Of a DNA stretch of 64,000 nt, positions 8,728 through 16,157 are shown in pieces. How positions within the stretch are numbered: the stretch's first letter is position 1; the number at the start of each line of letters is the position of its first letter. The notes under the pieces were generated by a model. It saw only the letters and a program-made list of their open reading frames with translations. It had not been told where the DNA came from and did no database searches. This DNA comes from Muribaculaceae bacterium (GTDB taxonomy: Bacteria > Bacteroidota > Bacteroidia > Bacteroidales > Muribaculaceae). The position numbers were made by a program, and so were the translations under genes. The DNA lies in the NCBI GenBank assembly GCA_017557625.1, contig JAFYYG010000065.1:25898-89897 (forward strand). Reading direction: 5' to 3'.

Positions 8728-9603
8728 TCACCATTTAGAGCCAGCGCCGGCACCGCTAAAGTCTCCTCCTCCGTATTTGTACTTGTAGGGCTCGGGCTCG
8801 AATGATTTAGTCTCGTCGTCATTATCATCATCCTTGTCTTGATGCTCTTCTTCCTCGTCTTCTTGCTCTTCCTGTTCTTCCTGTTGTGTGCTGGCTGCGA
8901 GTGCCGAGGCTGCACCAGTTACTGCCATTTCGCCAGTTGCGGTGTCGATGTCGTTAGTTGCTTGTTGTGGCATATTCTTTTTGTTACGCTTTCTCAAGAA
9001 CAGAAAAAGTGCTATAACACCTATTATGACAGCCAGAATAATCCATCCCTTGCCACCGCCTTTTTTCTCTGTTTCGTTTTTAGGGGCTTGCTCCTGCTGG
9101 AATTCTTTCAAAACGATTGGTTCGATGTGGTTGATGGCTTCTTCAATGCCTTTGGCATAGTCACCCTCTTTGAAATGCGGCACCATGAGAGAGTCAATGA
9201 TGTGCGCGCACTCGACATCGGGCAGAGCGCCTTCCAGACCTGGACCTGGCTCAATAAACACGTCACCGTTGCCCTTGTCGTTTTTAGGCTTGACGAGAAT
9301 TACCACACCATTGTTAAGTTTCTTGTCGCCGATGCCCCACTTCTTTCCAAGCTGGGTGGCAAATTGGTTGGCGTCAAGTTTTCCCAAGTCATTGACGGTG
9401 ACCACCACAATCTGGTTGGTGGTGCGACGTGACAGCGAGTCAAGCCTGGTGTTGAGGGCATTAACAAGAGAGTCATTCTTGATTATCCCCGCCAGGTCAA
9501 CGATGGGCGACATGATGGCGGGTTTACTAGGCACCTGCGCCACTCCCATGTCGCACACCATTGCAACAAGAGCAATCAATAATCCTTTATAAAACAATTT
9601 CAT
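8728..9603 (-). CDS. TPM-domain protein with C-terminal membrane helix (fifth of five)
   Basis: Exported protein with a signal peptide at residues 1-23 (start MKLFYKG; an upstream ATG at 9636 would add 11 unlikely residues). A TPM (YgcG-type) domain covers about residues 28-165 with DLAGIIKND, TTNQIVVVTV and GVVILVKPK. One transmembrane helix near residues 185-205 is followed by a very acidic Glu/Asp-rich stretch and a Gly-rich tail ending in Trp (GAGAGSKW), a common ending for these proteins. TPM proteins are often found with LemA and are thought to act in envelope maintenance; the enzymatic role is unsettled. Confidence 0.88.
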   Translation of the reverse strand: MKLFYKGLLIALVAMVCDMGVAQVPSKPAIMSPIVDLAGIIKNDSLVNALNTRLDSLSRRTTNQIVVVTVNDLGKLDANQFATQLGKKWGIGDKKLNNGVVILVKPKNDKGNGDVFIEPGPGLEGALPDVECAHIIDSLMVPHFKEGDYAKGIEEAINHIEPIVLKEFQQEQAPKNETEKKGGGKGWIILAVIIGVIALFLFLRKRNKKNMPQQATNDIDTATGEMAVTGAASALAASTQQEEQEEQEDEEEEHQDKDDDNDDETKSFEPEPYKYKYGGGDFSGAGAGSKW

Positions 9604-9634
9604 TTCTTTTGTGCAAGTAATGAAAAAAAGACTC

Positions 9635-9676
9635 AAACTATGAACTGTGAACTATGAACTATGAACTATGAACTGT
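9635..9676. repeat. Heptad array, unit gaactat
   Basis: Six consecutive 7-bp units between two TPM genes: caaacta-like, gaactgt, three exact gaactat, and gaactgt. It ends 3 bp before the stop codon of the upstream TPM gene. One of several arrays of different sequence but the same period in this window. Confidence 0.85.
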
Positions 9677-9678
9677 GA

Positions 9679-10500
9679 TTACCAGCTTCCTCCAGCTCCG
9701 CCGCCGCCGAAGCTGCCGCCGCCAAAGCCGCCCCAGCCGCCGCTGGAACTGCCGCCTCCCCAACTGCTACCGCTGCTGCGTGAACTGCCTGGGAATATTA
9801 TTGGGCCACCAGTGTAGGTGCGGGTGTTGGTGCCTGTATCGGTGCCCATTCCGCCTTTCTTCATTGCTACCACAATGAGGCATATTATGACAATCAACAC
9901 TATGATTCCGAGTATGGCTTCACCCGTGTCGTCCATATATTCCTCTTGGTCAAATTCCCCCTTCATGGCGGGCATGACGATATCAAGTGCTGCCCACACT
10001 CCACCGGCATAATCTTCCTTCTTGAAATGTGGAATCATTTCCTTCTCGACAATGCGCTTGCACAATATGTCGGGAAGAGCTCCTTCTACTCCGTAGCCAG
10101 GGGCGATGAAGGCTTTTCCTCCCTCGTCCTTGGTCTTAGTCTTGATGAGTATTACCACGCCATTGTTGTCACCTTCGTGACCAACGCCCCACTTACGTCC
10201 TAGTTCGGTGGCAAATTCTGCTGGCTCAAAATTGCCTAACGAGGTTATTGTCATCACCAGGATTTGGTTGCTTGTATGTCGTGAGAATGATTCCAGTGTG
10301 TCTTCGAGTGCCTTCTCTTGTTGGGCATCTATTACACCAGCAAAGTCCCACACCAACTTTTTCTCAGTAGGTTTATCGGGAATCCTGCCGTCAGTGCCGA
10401 TGGCACGCGCTGGGGTTGATGACGAAGAGTCATCGCAGGCGGGCAATGCCATCACAAGTAGCATCGCCGCGACGATGAATAATGATATTTTATTCTTCAT
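9679..10500 (-). CDS. TPM-domain lipoprotein with Gly-rich tail (fourth of five)
   Basis: Lipoprotein signal MKNKISLFIV... with lipobox ALPAC, so the start at 10500 is preferred over ATGs at 10512 and 10521. The TPM domain (about residues 45-175) includes FAGVIDAQQEKALEDTL, SNQILVMTI and NNGVVILIKTK. A membrane helix lies at about 200-225, followed by a long Gly/Ser-rich tail ending GGAGGSW, the typical YgcG-type ending. It shares its signal cassette and upstream junction with the two genes before it, showing descent by tandem duplication. Confidence 0.9.
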   Translation of the reverse strand: MKNKISLFIVAAMLLVMALPACDDSSSSTPARAIGTDGRIPDKPTEKKLVWDFAGVIDAQQEKALEDTLESFSRHTSNQILVMTITSLGNFEPAEFATELGRKWGVGHEGDNNGVVILIKTKTKDEGGKAFIAPGYGVEGALPDILCKRIVEKEMIPHFKKEDYAGGVWAALDIVMPAMKGEFDQEEYMDDTGEAILGIIVLIVIICLIVVAMKKGGMGTDTGTNTRTYTGGPIIFPGSSRSSGSSWGGGSSSGGWGGFGGGSFGGGGAGGSW

Positions 10501-10528
10501 AAGAAATCTCATTGCAAACAAAAGTTTG

Positions 10529-11098
10529 TTATTCTCTTAATAAGGCATTCATAATGCTGTTGATGCCCGCTTTAATGCCATCACTGTATTTTTCCTCCTT
10601 GAAATGCGGTATCATTTCCTTCTCGATGATGTGCTTGCACAACCAGTTGGGAAGTGCTTTTTCCACACCGTAGCCCGGAGCGATGTATGCTTTTCCGTTT
10701 TCACTCTCGGTCTTTACCTTGATAAGTAGCACCACTCCGTTGTTGTCACCTTCTTGGCCGACGCCCCACTTGCGTCCCAGATCCACGGCATAATGAGCTA
10801 AGTCATTATTGCCTATTGATGATGTCGTCATCACAAGAATCTGGTTGCCAGTTTGGTTGCAAAACGACTCCAGCGAGTCTTCGATTTCCTTCTCTTGTTG
10901 AGCGTCAATTACACCCGCTAAGTCGTACACCAACTTATCCTCGGTGGGTTTGTCGGGTATCTGGATTCTGCTGTCATTATCGCTTATTATATCTTCCGAT
11001 TCTTTGTCTTTGGAGGGTGGAGCGGATTTATGGCATGATGGCAATGCCATCACAAGTAGCATCGCAGTAACGATGAATAATGATATTTTATTCTTCAT
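10529..11098 (-). CDS. TPM-domain lipoprotein, short form (third of five)
   Basis: Starts MKNKISLFIVTAMLLVMALPSC, a lipobox signal nearly identical to those of its neighbours. The TPM domain occupies nearly all of the remaining 165 residues (LAGVIDAQQEKEIEDSLESF, GNQILVMTT, NNGVVLLIKV). It ends directly after the domain with no transmembrane helix or Gly-rich tail, so it would be a lipid-anchored periplasmic or outer membrane protein. Its start overlaps the end of the preceding TPM gene by 11 bp in another frame. Confidence 0.88.
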   Translation of the reverse strand: MKNKISLFIVTAMLLVMALPSCHKSAPPSKDKESEDIISDNDSRIQIPDKPTEDKLVYDLAGVIDAQQEKEIEDSLESFCNQTGNQILVMTTSSIGNNDLAHYAVDLGRKWGVGQEGDNNGVVLLIKVKTESENGKAYIAPGYGVEKALPNWLCKHIIEKEMIPHFKEEKYSDGIKAGINSIMNALLRE

Positions 11099-11702
11099 AA
11101 GAAATCCTATTGCTAACGGAATTCGTTTTCTCCTTTCTAAGGAATTCATGATGTTCTTCTAAGGAATTCATGATGTTCTTGAGACCGGCTTTGATGCCAC
11201 CAGCATAGTCATTCTCCTTGAAACGTGGAATCATATCCTTCTCGATGATGTGCTTGTTTAACATGTCGGGAAGAGCTCCTTCCACACCGTAGCCAGGAAC
11301 GATAAAGACTTTTCCATCCTCATTCTCGGTTTTTACCTTGATGAGAACTACTGCGCTCAAAGTGTCGCTTTGCTCCACACTCCAATTATGCAAAAACTCT
11401 AAGCCATACTCTGCTATATTATAATTGCCTATCGATTTCACTGTCACAACCAAAATTTTGTTGCCTGTGTGTTGCAAAAAAGACTGCAGTGACTCCTCGA
11501 TTTCTTTAGCTTTAACATCGTCAATGACATCGGCCGAGTCCAACAGCAACTTTTTGTCTGAAGGCTTGTTGGTGTTTTGGGGTGAGCTCTCATTTTCGCT
11601 TACAATATCTGATGATATTTGATGCTTCTCTTTGTGGCAGGCTGGTAATGCCACCATTAGCATCATTGCCACAGCAATGAATAATGTGATTTTATTCTTC
11701 AT
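11088..11702 (-). CDS. TPM-domain lipoprotein, short form (second of five)
   Basis: Begins MKNKITLFIAVAMMLMVALPAC with a clear lipobox, followed by a TPM domain (DSADVIDDVKAKEIEESLQSF, GNKILVVTV, LSAVVLIKVKT). It has diverged most from the group: the usual KWG segment after the second strand reads NWS and the NNGVV motif reads LSAVV. It ends ISYEE, with the next gene starting inside these codons in a different frame. No membrane helix follows the domain. Function within the family is unknown. Confidence 0.86.
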   Translation of the reverse strand: MKNKITLFIAVAMMLMVALPACHKEKHQISSDIVSENESSPQNTNKPSDKKLLLDSADVIDDVKAKEIEESLQSFLQHTGNKILVVTVKSIGNYNIAEYGLEFLHNWSVEQSDTLSAVVLIKVKTENEDGKVFIVPGYGVEGALPDMLNKHIIEKDMIPRFKENDYAGGIKAGLKNIMNSLEEHHEFLRKEKTNSVSNRISYEE

Positions 11703-12129
11703 AAGAAATATCGTTAGTTAGTTCGTTAACGTCGTCATCTTCGATGGGGAAGTAGCCCTTCAACTTTGCGCCTACGCGCGCTATTACGCTGCAGAGACCT
11801 GTAGCAGGGTCATTGTTCTTGAAGTAAGTGAGAAGTAACTCTTTTTCTTCATCCCAATAACTAGGGGAAACCACTTCATCGATGCCGCTGTCACCAATGA
11901 TGGCAAATTTGCGGCTCTCAAATGCCACGAAGATGAGCACGCCATTACGGTGGCGGGTTTTGTACATGCCCAGGCGGTTGAAGGTTCTGATGGCATCGCG
12001 CATTACGTCATCACCACACTTAGGAGTGAGGTGCACGCGAATCTCGCCCGATGTCATCTTCTCGGCTTCGCCAATTGCCGCCACCACGCGTCCCTGGTTA
12101 TGTTTGCTAATAAAGTTGTCAAGTTGCAT
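11692..12129 (-). CDS. TPM-domain protein without signal peptide (first of five)
   Basis: A 145-residue protein starting MQLDNFISKHNQGRVV; the ATG at 12201 would add 24 residues with no signal character. It is a cytosolic-type TPM domain with SGEIRVHLTP, HRNGVLIFVAFESRKFAIIGDSGID and a C-terminal extension. This form is commonly encoded next to lemA. It ends ISYEE, and the next gene starts 11 bp inside its end. It follows the second lemA gene by 68 bp. Confidence 0.87.
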   Translation of the reverse strand: MQLDNFISKHNQGRVVAAIGEAEKMTSGEIRVHLTPKCGDDVMRDAIRTFNRLGMYKTRHRNGVLIFVAFESRKFAIIGDSGIDEVVSPSYWDEEKELLLTYFKNNDPATGLCSVIARVGAKLKGYFPIEDDDVNELTNDISYEE

Positions 12130-12197
12130 AGTTTTGTTTTTGGTGAACGAATAAACAAAGAGATAACGAAGTATAAACCTGTCTTTAACTTTGTTAA

Positions 12198-12791
12198 TCA
12201 AAATGTTCTTTCAGGGATATAATACCATTCTTTAAATCCTGAATTAGCGGCCCGCTCTTTGTCATATTCCTGGAGGGTATTGTTATATTCTTTTACTACA
12301 ATGTTATAATCGTGTGATGCTACAGCAATACGATTTATGGAACCTTCCATTTCTAATAACAAACTCTGGAAGTTTTCATCACCCTTCAAATTTGGAAGAG
12401 TCTCTTTTGCCAAACTGATGGCGCTATTCATTTGTTCCCTCAATCGATTATGAGTATGAAGATATTGGTTTAATGCAGCCTTATCATTTGGATCAATCTT
12501 GACGCTTTTCAGAGAATCGACACTGTGTTTGATAGCTTGCATTGACTTTATTATTTCAGCGTTGGAAGTCGCTCTTTCATTTTCGGCAATTTTGATTACC
12601 GATGAAGCGATGTTTTTATAGATATCAATGCATCGATAATATTGATTCTCAACATTCGACCACTTATACTCAACTTCTGTCAATTGTTTAGTAAGCTTTT
12701 TTTTCTCTAAGCCTATTAATTTTTTGCAGGACGGTAGAGCCACAATCAAGAGCATGGCAAAGGCTAAAGCCAATGGCAATTTATACTTCAT
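12198..12791 (-). CDS. LemA-family lipoprotein
   Basis: Signal MKYKLPLALAFAMLLIVALPSC with lipobox, then a four-helix LemA-like domain: WSNVENQYYRCIDIYKNIASSV matches the LemA first helix, and REQMNSAISLAKETLPNLKGDENFQSLLLEMEGS its central helices. It is a shorter and more diverged paralogue of the gene 26 bp upstream. Its signal peptide closely resembles those of the downstream TPM lipoproteins. LemA proteins are envelope proteins of uncertain function. Confidence 0.85.
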   Translation of the reverse strand: MKYKLPLALAFAMLLIVALPSCKKLIGLEKKKLTKQLTEVEYKWSNVENQYYRCIDIYKNIASSVIKIAENERATSNAEIIKSMQAIKHSVDSLKSVKIDPNDKAALNQYLHTHNRLREQMNSAISLAKETLPNLKGDENFQSLLLEMEGSINRIAVASHDYNIVVKEYNNTLQEYDKERAANSGFKEWYYIPERTF

Positions 12792-12817
12792 AAAAAATGT
12801 CACCTTTTATACTCATT

Positions 12818-13609
12818 CTATAAATCAATATCTGGTGCTATGTCGGCGCCTTCTTGGGCTTGGAAATAGTCTCTTTCCTTGAAACCGAATATCTTAGCCA
12901 TTATGTTGCCTGGAAATCTCTTGGTAGCTTTGTTGTAATCAGTAGCTGCTTTGATAAAATCGTTTCGAGCTGTCGAAACACGGTTTTCTGTGCTTTCAAT
13001 TTCAGTTTGAAATGCTAGGAAGTTCTCATTGGCTTTCAGGTCGGGATAAGCCTCATGCACCACGTTGATGGCAATTTGCATCTGTTCGCTCAACCTCTGC
13101 TGTGCTTTAGCGTAGTCGTTCAGAGCCTTCTCATCTTCGGGGTTGAGTTTTTTACCTACTGCGCTCAATGAATCGGCTGTGGCTTCTACAGCTTGCATCT
13201 TTTGTTGTGCTCTAGCTTGGGTAACGCCTAATTGTGTCTCCTTCTCGTGCGATGCAGCTGCCTTAACGGTTTTAGTGAGATTCTTGAAGAGATCGATGCG
13301 GCGTTGATATTGATTTTGAACTTTTGCCCATGCATTCTCAACATCTTGATCTTTTTCAACAAAGTCGTTGTACTGTCCGCATCCCCACATTCCGAGAACG
13401 AGCAAGGCGATGATGCCGATGATAGCAGCTCTGCTGAGTCCGAAGCAGCCCTTAGCATTTCCCAATGATAGTTTGTTTAATGGGTTCTGATTGTTTGCTC
13501 CCATGTTGATAGGGTTCTGATTGTCTGCTCCCATGTTGATAGGGTTCTGATTGTCTGCTCCCATGTTGTTGGGTTGTTGCACGGGAGTGTTGTTAACGTT
13601 TTGATCCAT
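12818..13609 (-). CDS. lemA: LemA family protein
   Basis: A 263-residue membrane protein. The N-terminal 50 residues contain three 10-residue repeats (NPINMGADNQ type) before a membrane helix at about residues 60-77. The LemA domain follows, with VENAWAKVQNQYQRRIDLFKNL, YPDLKANENFLAFQTEIESTENRVSTARNDF and YNKATKRFPGN, all strongly conserved in the family. It is the first gene of a run with a second lemA and five TPM genes on the same strand. lemA-TPM neighbourhoods are widespread; the five-fold TPM expansion is not usual. Confidence 0.93.
   Translation of the reverse strand: MDQNVNNTPVQQPNNMGADNQNPINMGADNQNPINMGANNQNPLNKLSLGNAKGCFGLSRAAIIGIIALLVLGMWGCGQYNDFVEKDQDVENAWAKVQNQYQRRIDLFKNLTKTVKAAASHEKETQLGVTQARAQQKMQAVEATADSLSAVGKKLNPEDEKALNDYAKAQQRLSEQMQIAINVVHEAYPDLKANENFLAFQTEIESTENRVSTARNDFIKAATDYNKATKRFPGNIMAKIFGFKERDYFQAQEGADIAPDIDL
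13482..13571 (-). repeat. Three 30-bp tandem repeats inside lemA
   Basis: Units start at 13482, 13512 and 13542 and differ at one to a few bases. They encode the N-terminal decapeptide repeats of LemA in frame, so copy-number change would alter the length of the cytosolic tail without breaking the gene. Confidence 0.9.
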
Positions 13610-13648
13610 GATTATAATGTATTAAAAGTGTGATTAAAAATTTTTTTG

Positions 13649-13656
13649 TAAAAGTA
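13649..13656 (-). promoter_or_regulatory. Possible promoter of the lemA-TPM run
   Basis: Minus-strand TACTTTTA is a 7-of-8 match to TAnnTTTG, 40 bp before the lemA start. A TTTG occurs 22 nt upstream of it, slightly beyond the usual spacing. Tentative. Confidence 0.4.
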
Positions 13657-13844
13657 GTGCTTTTTCTTGAAATATGAACAAATTTTGAGGCAAAAAGTGT
13701 GATAAATTACTTTACTTTATCAAATAAGTCATCAAGAAGCACTTCATTTTGAGTTGGATTTGGGGTGTTTGATTTTTGTTAAAAAGGGTAATATTGTTGC
13801 ATTAGGGGTTAAAAAAGACACTTTTCTTCCCTTTTGGAACATGC

Positions 13845-13860
13845 GCATAAAATTTTATGC
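13845..13860. promoter_or_regulatory. 16-bp perfect palindrome, candidate operator
   Basis: GCATAAAA followed directly by TTTTATGC. It ends one base before the -7 box of the outer membrane protein gene, where a bound dimer would block or position RNA polymerase. Confidence 0.5.
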
Positions 13861-13861
13861 C

Positions 13862-13869
13862 TACATTTG
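13862..13869 (+). promoter_or_regulatory. -7 box of the FadL-type gene
   Basis: TACATTTG is a perfect TAnnTTTG match 34 bp before the start codon. The nearest TTTG upstream (13833-13836) is 25 nt away, too far for the consensus, so activation through the adjacent palindrome is possible. Confidence 0.6.
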
Positions 13870-13902
13870 CAAAGATTTCAAAAAATAGGTAATAAAAATA
13901 AA

Positions 13903-15351
13903 ATGGGTAATATGAAGAAACTTTTTTTTGCGCTGTCATTAATGGCAGCAGCGGTGAGCGCCCAGGCTGGCGGCTTGCTGCATAATACCAATCAACACAT
14001 CGCTTTCCAGCGCATGATGGCGCGTGGAGCAAGTAACGAAATTGATGCAGTGTTTACCAATCCTGCTGGCATTGCTTTTATGAAGCACGACGGCTGGACT
14101 CTGTCGCTCAACATTCAAAGCGCCTACCAGACCCGCGACATCGACGCTACAGTGATGACTCCTGCTGGGATGGGGCTTTTCCCCAATGACACATATTATA
14201 AAAAGTATGAGGGAAAGACTTCAGCTCCCGTTATCCCCTCGGTTTATGCCGCTTACAAGACTCCCAAGTGGGCCATCTCGGGATTCTTCGGCATCGTGGG
14301 TGGCGGTGGCAAGGCGACCTTTGACTACGGTCTCCCACTCTTTGACGTGGCAGTGATGGCAGGGCTGTATCAAGGCACATCATCGCTGGCACCTTTATTA
14401 GGAGGTCCTATAACCCCCGACCAATACAACATCGACGGCTATATGCGAGGCAAGCAGTACATCTTTGGTGGTCAGTTGGGTTTCTCCTATAAGTTCAATG
14501 AGCACTTCTCGGGATTTGCGGGATTCCGCGTCAACTATTTTACTGGAAACTATACAGGCCATGTGAACGCCACAGCCAATGAGTCTCTGGTAGCAAAATT
14601 GCAGCAGATTTCACTCGCTGCACCTCAATATGCCAGTGTGTTAACCCCCATGATGGCAGAGAATGGCTTGGCTCACATCGCTATCGACTGCACCCAGACA
14701 GGCTGGGGCGTCACTCCAATCTTAGGTGTGGACTTCAAGTGGAAAGGCCTTACCGTGGCAGCAAAGTATGAGTTCAAGACTAACCTCAACATCGAAAACG
14801 ACACCAAGACACTTGAAGCTCCTGCTGGCTTTGAGGAGAAACTGGAACCATACGCGCACGGTGTGAACACCCCAAGCGACCTTCCGAGCGTGCTCTATGC
14901 TGCTGTGGGCTATGAGTTTATCCCCGACAAGCTGCGTGGCACTGTGGAGTATCACTATTATGACGACAAGCATGCCGACATGGCAGGTGGCAAGAACAAG
15001 GAGCTAAAGCATGGCACCCACGAGTTCCTCGCCGGAGTAGAGTGGGACATCAACAAGACCTTCACCGTGAGCACTGGTTTCCAGCGCACTGACTACGGCC
15101 TGAGCGACAAGTACCAGAGCAACACCTCGTTCTCTTGCGATAGCTACTCCATTGGTCTGGGTGGCGCCATCAACGTGTCGGAAAACGTGAAAATCAACCT
15201 GGGATACTTCTGGACAACCTACAGCGATTATAAGAAAGAAATGACCGCTGCTGACGGTGGCTACAATGGAGTATCATCAGCCCTCCCAGGAACCGACGTC
15301 TATAGCCGCACCAACAAAGTCTTCGGCGCGGGAGTAGATATCAAGTTCTAA
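13903..15351 (+). CDS. FadL/OmpP1/TodX-family outer membrane protein
   Basis: A 482-residue beta-barrel with a signal peptide (MGNMKKLFFALSLMAAAVSAQA). The mature N-terminus HIAFQRMMARGASNEIDAVFTNPAGIAFM carries the NPAG motif that is diagnostic of FadL-type transporters, whose N-terminal hatch closes the barrel. Alternating beta-strand patterns continue to a C-terminal aromatic-ended strand (VFGAGVDIKF). The family imports hydrophobic molecules such as fatty acids or aromatics; the substrate here is not known. The start at 13903 is placed 34 bp after a perfect -7 box. Confidence 0.9.
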   Translation: MGNMKKLFFALSLMAAAVSAQAGGLLHNTNQHIAFQRMMARGASNEIDAVFTNPAGIAFMKHDGWTLSLNIQSAYQTRDIDATVMTPAGMGLFPNDTYYKKYEGKTSAPVIPSVYAAYKTPKWAISGFFGIVGGGGKATFDYGLPLFDVAVMAGLYQGTSSLAPLLGGPITPDQYNIDGYMRGKQYIFGGQLGFSYKFNEHFSGFAGFRVNYFTGNYTGHVNATANESLVAKLQQISLAAPQYASVLTPMMAENGLAHIAIDCTQTGWGVTPILGVDFKWKGLTVAAKYEFKTNLNIENDTKTLEAPAGFEEKLEPYAHGVNTPSDLPSVLYAAVGYEFIPDKLRGTVEYHYYDDKHADMAGGKNKELKHGTHEFLAGVEWDINKTFTVSTGFQRTDYGLSDKYQSNTSFSCDSYSIGLGGAINVSENVKINLGYFWTTYSDYKKEMTAADGGYNGVSSALPGTDVYSRTNKVFGAGVDIKF

Positions 15352-15375
15352 GCCATCAATAACAAGTCCTAAGAG

Positions 15376-15416
15376 AAAATGAGACATTTGGGGTCTGACC
15401 CCAAATGTCTCATTTT
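15376..15416 (+). terminator. Strong terminator-like hairpin after the FadL-type gene
   Basis: A perfect 19-bp inverted repeat with a 3-nt loop. Its core is GGGGTCTGACCCC and its outer arms end in AAAA and TTTT, so it can act in either direction. Such long perfect hairpins with this core also occur as REP-like elements; see findings. Confidence 0.7.
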
Positions 15417-15421
15417 ATAGC

Positions 15422-15451
15422 CCCCATAAGTTGGACAATAAACTTATGGGG
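15422..15451. repeat. Second hairpin, CCCCATAAGTT arms
   Basis: An 11-bp perfect inverted repeat with an 8-nt loop, starting 6 bp after the first hairpin and ending 20 bp before the stop of the minus-strand gene. It could be that gene's terminator or the remnant of an insertion element end. Confidence 0.55.
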
Positions 15452-15471
15452 TTCATGATATACCTAACAGG

Positions 15472-15945
15472 TCATTTGTTATAAGTGAGATACTTGAGTG
15501 ATAAATATGCTGTACATAGCTCTTCTATTTCCATGTTTTTGATGAGTTTGTTGTACAACTTTTCAATGTTATTTATTGATCCAGAGTTAAACTCACTATA
15601 TACATTTTCAATAACTTTTTTACATAAAGACGATGCAAGAAAACAAGGCCAAAAATCAGTACATGAACATACATCTAATCGAGTAAAAACACCGTTCTTC
15701 AGATAAAGATTAATTACTGTCTTATGATTATCATTACCACTTTTTGACCAAATGGTGACAGTCACATAACCATTATGTTCATTGCAGGAGCCGCTTACAA
15801 ATTGATTAGTGGGATGTGCGCCCATAAGCAAGATTCTATAGGCCCTATTGTTGTTTGAGCTAAAGAAACTGGTAACGCTTTTGCTGTAGCCTTGTGAAAT
15901 TCCCAGTGTAGCAACAAGACAAATTATAGCTAATACTCTTTTCAT
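15472..15945 (-). CDS. Hypothetical secreted protein
   Basis: A 157-residue protein with a clean signal peptide (MKRVLAIICLVATLGISQGYSK). The mature part has five cysteines (SCNEHNG, CSCTDFWPC, SLCKK) that could form disulfides in the periplasm. I do not recognise the family. It lies downstream of the cytoskeletal-type block but has its own promoter box and a hairpin before it, so it is probably a separate transcript. Confidence 0.75.
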   Translation of the reverse strand: MKRVLAIICLVATLGISQGYSKSVTSFFSSNNNRAYRILLMGAHPTNQFVSGSCNEHNGYVTVTIWSKSGNDNHKTVINLYLKNGVFTRLDVCSCTDFWPCFLASSLCKKVIENVYSEFNSGSINNIEKLYNKLIKNMEIEELCTAYLSLKYLTYNK

Positions 15946-15995
15946 ATTGATGTTGTTTTTAAAATTTGTAATAGTTTTGTTTGATGTTTACACCA

Positions 15996-16003
15996 CAAAG
16001 TTA
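15996..16003 (-). promoter_or_regulatory. -7 box of the secreted protein gene
   Basis: Minus-strand TAACTTTG, a perfect -7 match, 51 bp before the start at 15945. A weak CTTG lies 21 nt upstream. Confidence 0.6.
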
Positions 16004-16067
16004 CAATGTCAAATATGGTAAAAGCAAGTTATTTGTCATATAGATGATAACACATGGGCTTTTAATG

Positions 16068-16111
16068 ACAAACTGCTGGAGTTTGATGATTTTCTGACTC
16101 CAGCAGTTTGT
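16068..16111 (-). terminator. Long hairpin at the end of the seven-gene block
   Basis: A perfect 15-bp inverted repeat (ACAAACTGCTGGAGT and its complement) with a 14-nt loop, 46 bp past the stop of the last gene. The T-tract following it on the minus strand is weak, so it may stabilise the 3' end or terminate with help. Confidence 0.55.
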
Positions 16112-16157
16112 GTAATGTGAATTCTGGCTTACTGCGCTTCGCTAGCCCTAAGGGATT

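Noticed and set aside
15472-15945. Eighth gene of the cytoskeletal-type block
   Set aside because: It has its own perfect -7 box, a hairpin precedes it, and it is a short secreted protein with no visible link.
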